From Sclerurus mexicanus (lineage: Eukaryota; Chordata; Aves; Passeriformes; Furnariidae), in NCBI GenBank assembly GCA_013396755.1, contig VWZF01001682.1, positions 293,883 to 357,882 of the forward strand: a DNA stretch of 64,000 bases, read 5' to 3'. Under the pieces are notes generated by a model. That model did not search any database, was not told where the DNA came from, and saw nothing but the letters and a program-made list of their open reading frames with translations. The position numbers and the translations under genes were made by a program. Below, piece after piece: positions 59,801-64,000 of this stretch (position 1 is the stretch's first letter; the number at the start of each line of letters is the position of its first letter).

Positions 59801-59828
59801 TGTCTTAGGTGTCTTAGGTGTCTTAAAT
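59801..59828. repeat. Three tandem copies of TGTCTTAGG-type unit
   Basis: TGTCTTAGG twice and a third copy ending TGTCTTAAA, in ASB5 intron 1. Confidence 0.85.
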
Positions 59829-61796
59829 TCTTTGCTAGATTACTGCCTTCTGCTAATCCACACACTTACTACGTCTCTCACCGAGAAAGCATTAGCAAGA
59901 ATAAAAGACACTTTTTCATTTATTGGTGTCTGTAAGAGCAGTTGTCTCTGATATTTTCTCTGACAGATGCTGAATACAAAGTATTTCTAACTAAACATAG
60001 AAGCCACATTAGTTCCAAGTTCTCTGATGTATAGTTTACCAGGAGGGCAAATAATTACAAAGCGTCATTGCTTTGTAAGCATTAACAAGAAAGATTAAAT
60101 AAATTCACTGTAATAACAGATGAAGTTAAAAAAAAAAAAATTACAAATCATCATACAATACCTAAATCTCCATCTCCCCATGGCACTTCCAGCCAATTGC
60201 AATTATAAATCCTACTCATTTCTTTCAATCTGGAAAATAAAAAAAAAAATGAAAATAATAAAAAAAAATCTGCTCTTGCTGGTTGTGCCTGTTCTTAATA
60301 CAAATACACTCCAGCTATGCATGGAAGGAGATAGCAGCTCCCTGTAATATGAACTTTCACCCTTCAGTAAACACAGCTTTGAAGGTATGAGCATGTACAA
60401 ATTGCCCCTTTCTTTTCTTATGCTAAAGGACTATGTCCCTTTTTGCTAATTTTTCACATTTCTTTTTTCAACAAAACAACTTCTCAAAGTGCCAATATCT
60501 GTGCATTTGCCTTCCAAGACAGATTAACTGGAATTTCAACACAAGAGAAACTAAGAGTGAAATCAAGAGAACCTTGAAGAAACTGAAGAAGAAACCCTCC
60601 CTTTTTAAACTTTATGCACTAGAGAGTTTTGTATCCTCAAAAATCAGTGTTAGTAAATAGATTTTTAAGGGAAGTACTGCCAAATGTATGTATGTTATTT
60701 TAATACTCATAATATATCTAATACATACTTATACCTTGAAAAGAAATAAGCAGAGATGTTCAGAAGATGTTTCAAATTATGTTTGATCTGTACACTGAAC
60801 TGCATTTTTCTTTTTGTAGTTCACTATTGCCTCAAATATCTTTTAAAATATTCTTTAGTTGTTAAATTGGGATGTTGATAGCTATTCTCAGCAGTGAAAA
60901 TGCCCAAAAATGGGGATTAGCAATTCTAACTGATCCATTTTTAAGTCATTAATGATTCTCTTCCTCATATTTTCCAACAAAATTCACTCCTTTACATCTA
61001 CCTGCAATTATCCATAAGTTGCTCCTGCAGTTATAGTCATAGTAGTAAAATACTAAAAATATTTTCACAACATTCATTACCTCCAGTCATACCATCCTTA
61101 TGTATTTCTAAAAATTTGTGTAGTCTTGAAAAAAACACAAACCCAGAACAAAAAACCTCAATGCAGTATAAAAGGCACATTAAAAGTTGGATTTTCAAAA
61201 GAAGAACAGCAATGAATGTAAATCTTCTCACTGACTTCATTGGGAAGATATTTATAGTGGAGCTCCTCAGCACTTTAGAAAATTACTGCTCTAAGGCTAA
61301 ATAGATCATGTCCCAGGCCTCAGAAAAAGCAGCATCATCAAAGAAGAACTGAAAATAGAAGCCTGCCACAGCTCATTACTGGGAGATGAGAAACACATAG
61401 TATTTGGAAAGTGTTATAGCTAATATTTATTTCTGCAAAACCAGCAAATGCTATGTATTATGATCAGCACCGTTACCTTTGATTTCTTAAGATGTATTCT
61501 GAGACCTTCAGTTTGTGGCAACTGTAGCAACAGACAGGATTAATAAGTACAAGAGAAAAACTCTGCAGCATTATAGTTCCAAAATCAAGGGACTCACTTC
61601 ACTCCAGTTGTTGAAAGTGCCTGATATTTTGTATATGTAATTAAGTTCTAACAGATTTTTACTGTGGCACTATAAAACTACCCATTTGTCTAAAGGCCTT
61701 GTAGGATAAAGAAAAGTATCAACTACTTAATTGATATATGATGTTGAAAACTATTGAAAAGAATCTTAAATCAAGCATTTAAAAGTTAAGGAATTA

Positions 61797-61815
61797 CATA
61801 TATATATATATATGC
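61797..61815. repeat. AT dinucleotide run
   Basis: ATATATATATATATATAT-type run followed by GCATATAA, in ASB5 intron 1. Confidence 0.85.
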
Positions 61816-64000
61816 ATATAAACACTGAAAACTTGATTGGTTCAAACGAATATACTTTCCAGTGTTCATCATAATGCAGACTTGCAAAATCTGGGGATTT
61901 CATTCCAAATGCAGATGCCAACAATTTCCTACTCTTGAAAACCATATAAAGCAAAACTATTTTCCTACACAAATCTGTCTATGATGCACCCGTGCTACAT
62001 GATCACATTAGTGTTGCCATTCCAGTGTGGGATTCAATTAATAGTTAGTATTCAAAAATTTTTGTACCTCCATATCTAGAATGATCTCTCCCTCTTTAAG
62101 ACATGCTATGCAAGCTATAAAATTCCTGTAACATTGTTAATTTTATATTGCCTTTTTCAAGGTATTCTCCCAATTAGAAATGAATACCTCAACCTCCCCT
62201 GCTGAATCTATCTTCAGAACATCATCCATTCATACTATTTTATAACTAAGGAACCAAAAGACAGAGTTTTAATGTTTAAACATTTTAATGTTTAAATTGT
62301 AAAACCAATCTAATAGCTTATTTTTTCTCTGAGTACTTAAGCATGAGAGGGCACACTGAAAGCACAGTTTAATTATGGTTGCAAGAACTTTGAGCTTCTG
62401 AAATTTCAGCCTTAGATAATAACCATGATCAGGCAAGAAACTTTTAGGTTAGATGCTTGGTCTTAAAACACACAGGTGCCACAGCAAATACAAGAATAGC
62501 ATTTGCTGTTAGGGACATTAAAACATCCTTTTCCCCTACCATCAACTATAAGCCTTCTAACCTTGCAACATACAGGAAAACATAGGGTGTATTTTTTCTG
62601 AGTATAAACCTAAAGCATTCTCAGAACATCATTCACCTTGCACATGAAAGAAGACAGGGACTTTGTGGAAGAGCACAGCATGTGACTGTGCTGTCAAACA
62701 CTGGCTTATAATGCATTAGAGGGTCAAATCAGTGTTGCACAGGTAACATTTTGAGTGCTGTGGCATTGCAATTTAGAAAACTTTTCACATAGAAAAATGA
62801 GCCTCTGAACTCCGTAAAAAGCCTAAAAAACCACAACAGCAATATCCAAATGCAGCTTGCTTGGTACCCAACAGAAACAACATTATGGTACGTGAAGGCA
62901 ATGGCAACAGCAGCAGCAGTTGCTGCTGGCTCTGTGCTGTGCCTTGCACCTGTGGGAAGAAGTGTGCCAGGCCCCTTCTCCCATGACATGAAAGAACAGC
63001 CACAGCTGCCCCGCCCATTGCTCATGCACAGTTTGCTTCTTCCATCTTCTTGAAGGATCAACAACTGTCTGGATATTTTTCTAGCCTAAACTAGCTTGCA
63101 AAGCCTGTGTGCTGTAGTTAGAGTGCCGAGGTGTAAAATCACATCAACCTCCAAGTTTAGTAATTTGCTATATCACATCAGATTTGATTTGAGTATGTGG
63201 AGCAGCTGGTAATATTCTTTGGCTGTTAATATTTCTTTGGACAACTCACTAAAACAAAGGGTTTTTCAGTCCCCTCCCCAACCAGAAAGTGACAGAAAAG
63301 ACATATGGACATTCTGAGCTGAACTCAGACTCTGAAGGATTTAAATATGGAATAATTTTGCTCCTCAGATGCAGTTTCTGCCTTAATTCAAACTACAGGC
63401 AATTTTCCCCAAGCTGTGCTGAGAATTCTCAGGAATTTTCCAGCCTGCCTAAGAGTGAATGCAGCACAGGGTCTAATCCCAAGCCTTATGAGCAGTACCC
63501 AACTGAGCAGCAACGCTGGGCCTGGTGTGCTGATTCTTGTCACATTCAGGACATTTTGGCAAAATAGCCTGGTTGCGGCCCCTCAAGCCAGTAGGCTGCA
63601 GACCTTTTCCTAGTCTGACTCCATCCTTTCACCCTTCCGTCAAATCTTATCATGATATATTCAACCCTTTGCACTGCTTTTAGTCTATTTTCCAATCTTC
63701 ATATTTACTTACAGACTTCCTCTTCCTTTGTTCTGCAAGGATGCCTGCAGAGCAAAGTCAGGTTTGGATACCTCCGTGGATGAGAACAGAGAGGGACGAA
63801 AGAAGCACCCTTCAGATTTGATAAAAGATATAGTTGTTATTCAAGGGAACTGCAACAACCAGAAGCCTCAAGTGCGACAGAAGGCTCTCAGGACTTCAAG
63901 ATGTCCACCAATAAATATATATACCCAGTAAGAAAATCACAAAGAGGCTGCAAGTCGCTAGACTGTGTTAAGGTGAATTCTTCAGGAAATTTTACTACAT

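Larger units (their letters stand above)
57006..64000 (-). other. ASB5 intron 1 (partial, to window end)
   Basis: About 7 kb of AT-rich unique sequence upstream of ASB5 exon 2. I searched for the missing exon 1 and did not find it. It holds small repeats (57506-57536, 58771-58806, 59801-59828, 61797-61815). No gene recognised; the longer open frames near 62.7-63.9 kb have no family signature. Confidence 0.6.

Noticed and set aside
62729..63064. Minus-strand 111-codon frame tested as ASB5 exon 1
   Set aside because: Does not resemble the ASB5 N-terminus; an alanine run comes from a CAG-rich tract.
1..64000. tRNA, rRNA, CRISPR array, bacterial operon or phage features
   Set aside because: Nothing of the kind is visible; the window is vertebrate intron/exon sequence throughout.

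Overview
The window is interior vertebrate nuclear DNA, almost certainly from a bird and probably a neoavian. It is AT-rich and has long introns with canonical GT-AG splice sites. It carries several CR1 LINE pieces ending in the typical ATTCTATG-type tail, and a solo LTR of a type I remember as common in neoavian genomes. It has no bacterial-style gene packing, CRISPR or rRNA. I recognise two real protein-coding genes, arranged tail to tail.

Left and centre (about 9.0-43.8 kb, + strand): the complete coding region of WDR17. By eye I can assemble 28 coding exons whose phases all agree. They sum to 3852 nt, or 1283 residues plus stop. The N-terminal half is WD40 beta-propeller and the C-terminal half is an alpha-helical solenoid region. 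The first 9 kb holds no exon I can name. It has an antisense CR1 end, a solo LTR on the - strand (840-1361) and two exon-like islands of unknown identity (about 1861-2014 and 3170-3300).

Intergenic (43.8-49.6 kb): the WDR17 3' UTR, then unique sequence with a small GC-rich patch. In the mammalian order WDR17-SPATA4-ASB5, SPATA4 should lie here. I see no SPATA4-like exon.

Right (49.6-64 kb, - strand): ASB5, exons 2 to 7, encoding about residues 66-329 (six ankyrin units and a C-terminal SOCS box). Its first coding exon lies beyond the right edge. ASB5 introns hold a + strand solo LTR-like element (about 53.9-54.26 kb) with a full set of promoter motifs, and a CR1 3' end. From 57 kb to the end is ASB5 intron 1 with no recognisable gene.

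ASB5 is a substrate receptor of Cullin-RING ubiquitin ligases. WDR17 is a WD40-plus-solenoid scaffold of unclear function. Nothing in the sequence suggests they act in one pathway; their adjacency is old conserved synteny. The most interesting observations are a 111-nt, stop-free, in-frame WDR17 intron that would encode a membrane-like segment if retained, the apparent absence of SPATA4, a decayed TGACC-type satellite in a WDR17 intron, and an LTR with AP-1/ARE, CCAAT, TATA, YY1 and polyA motifs inside ASB5.
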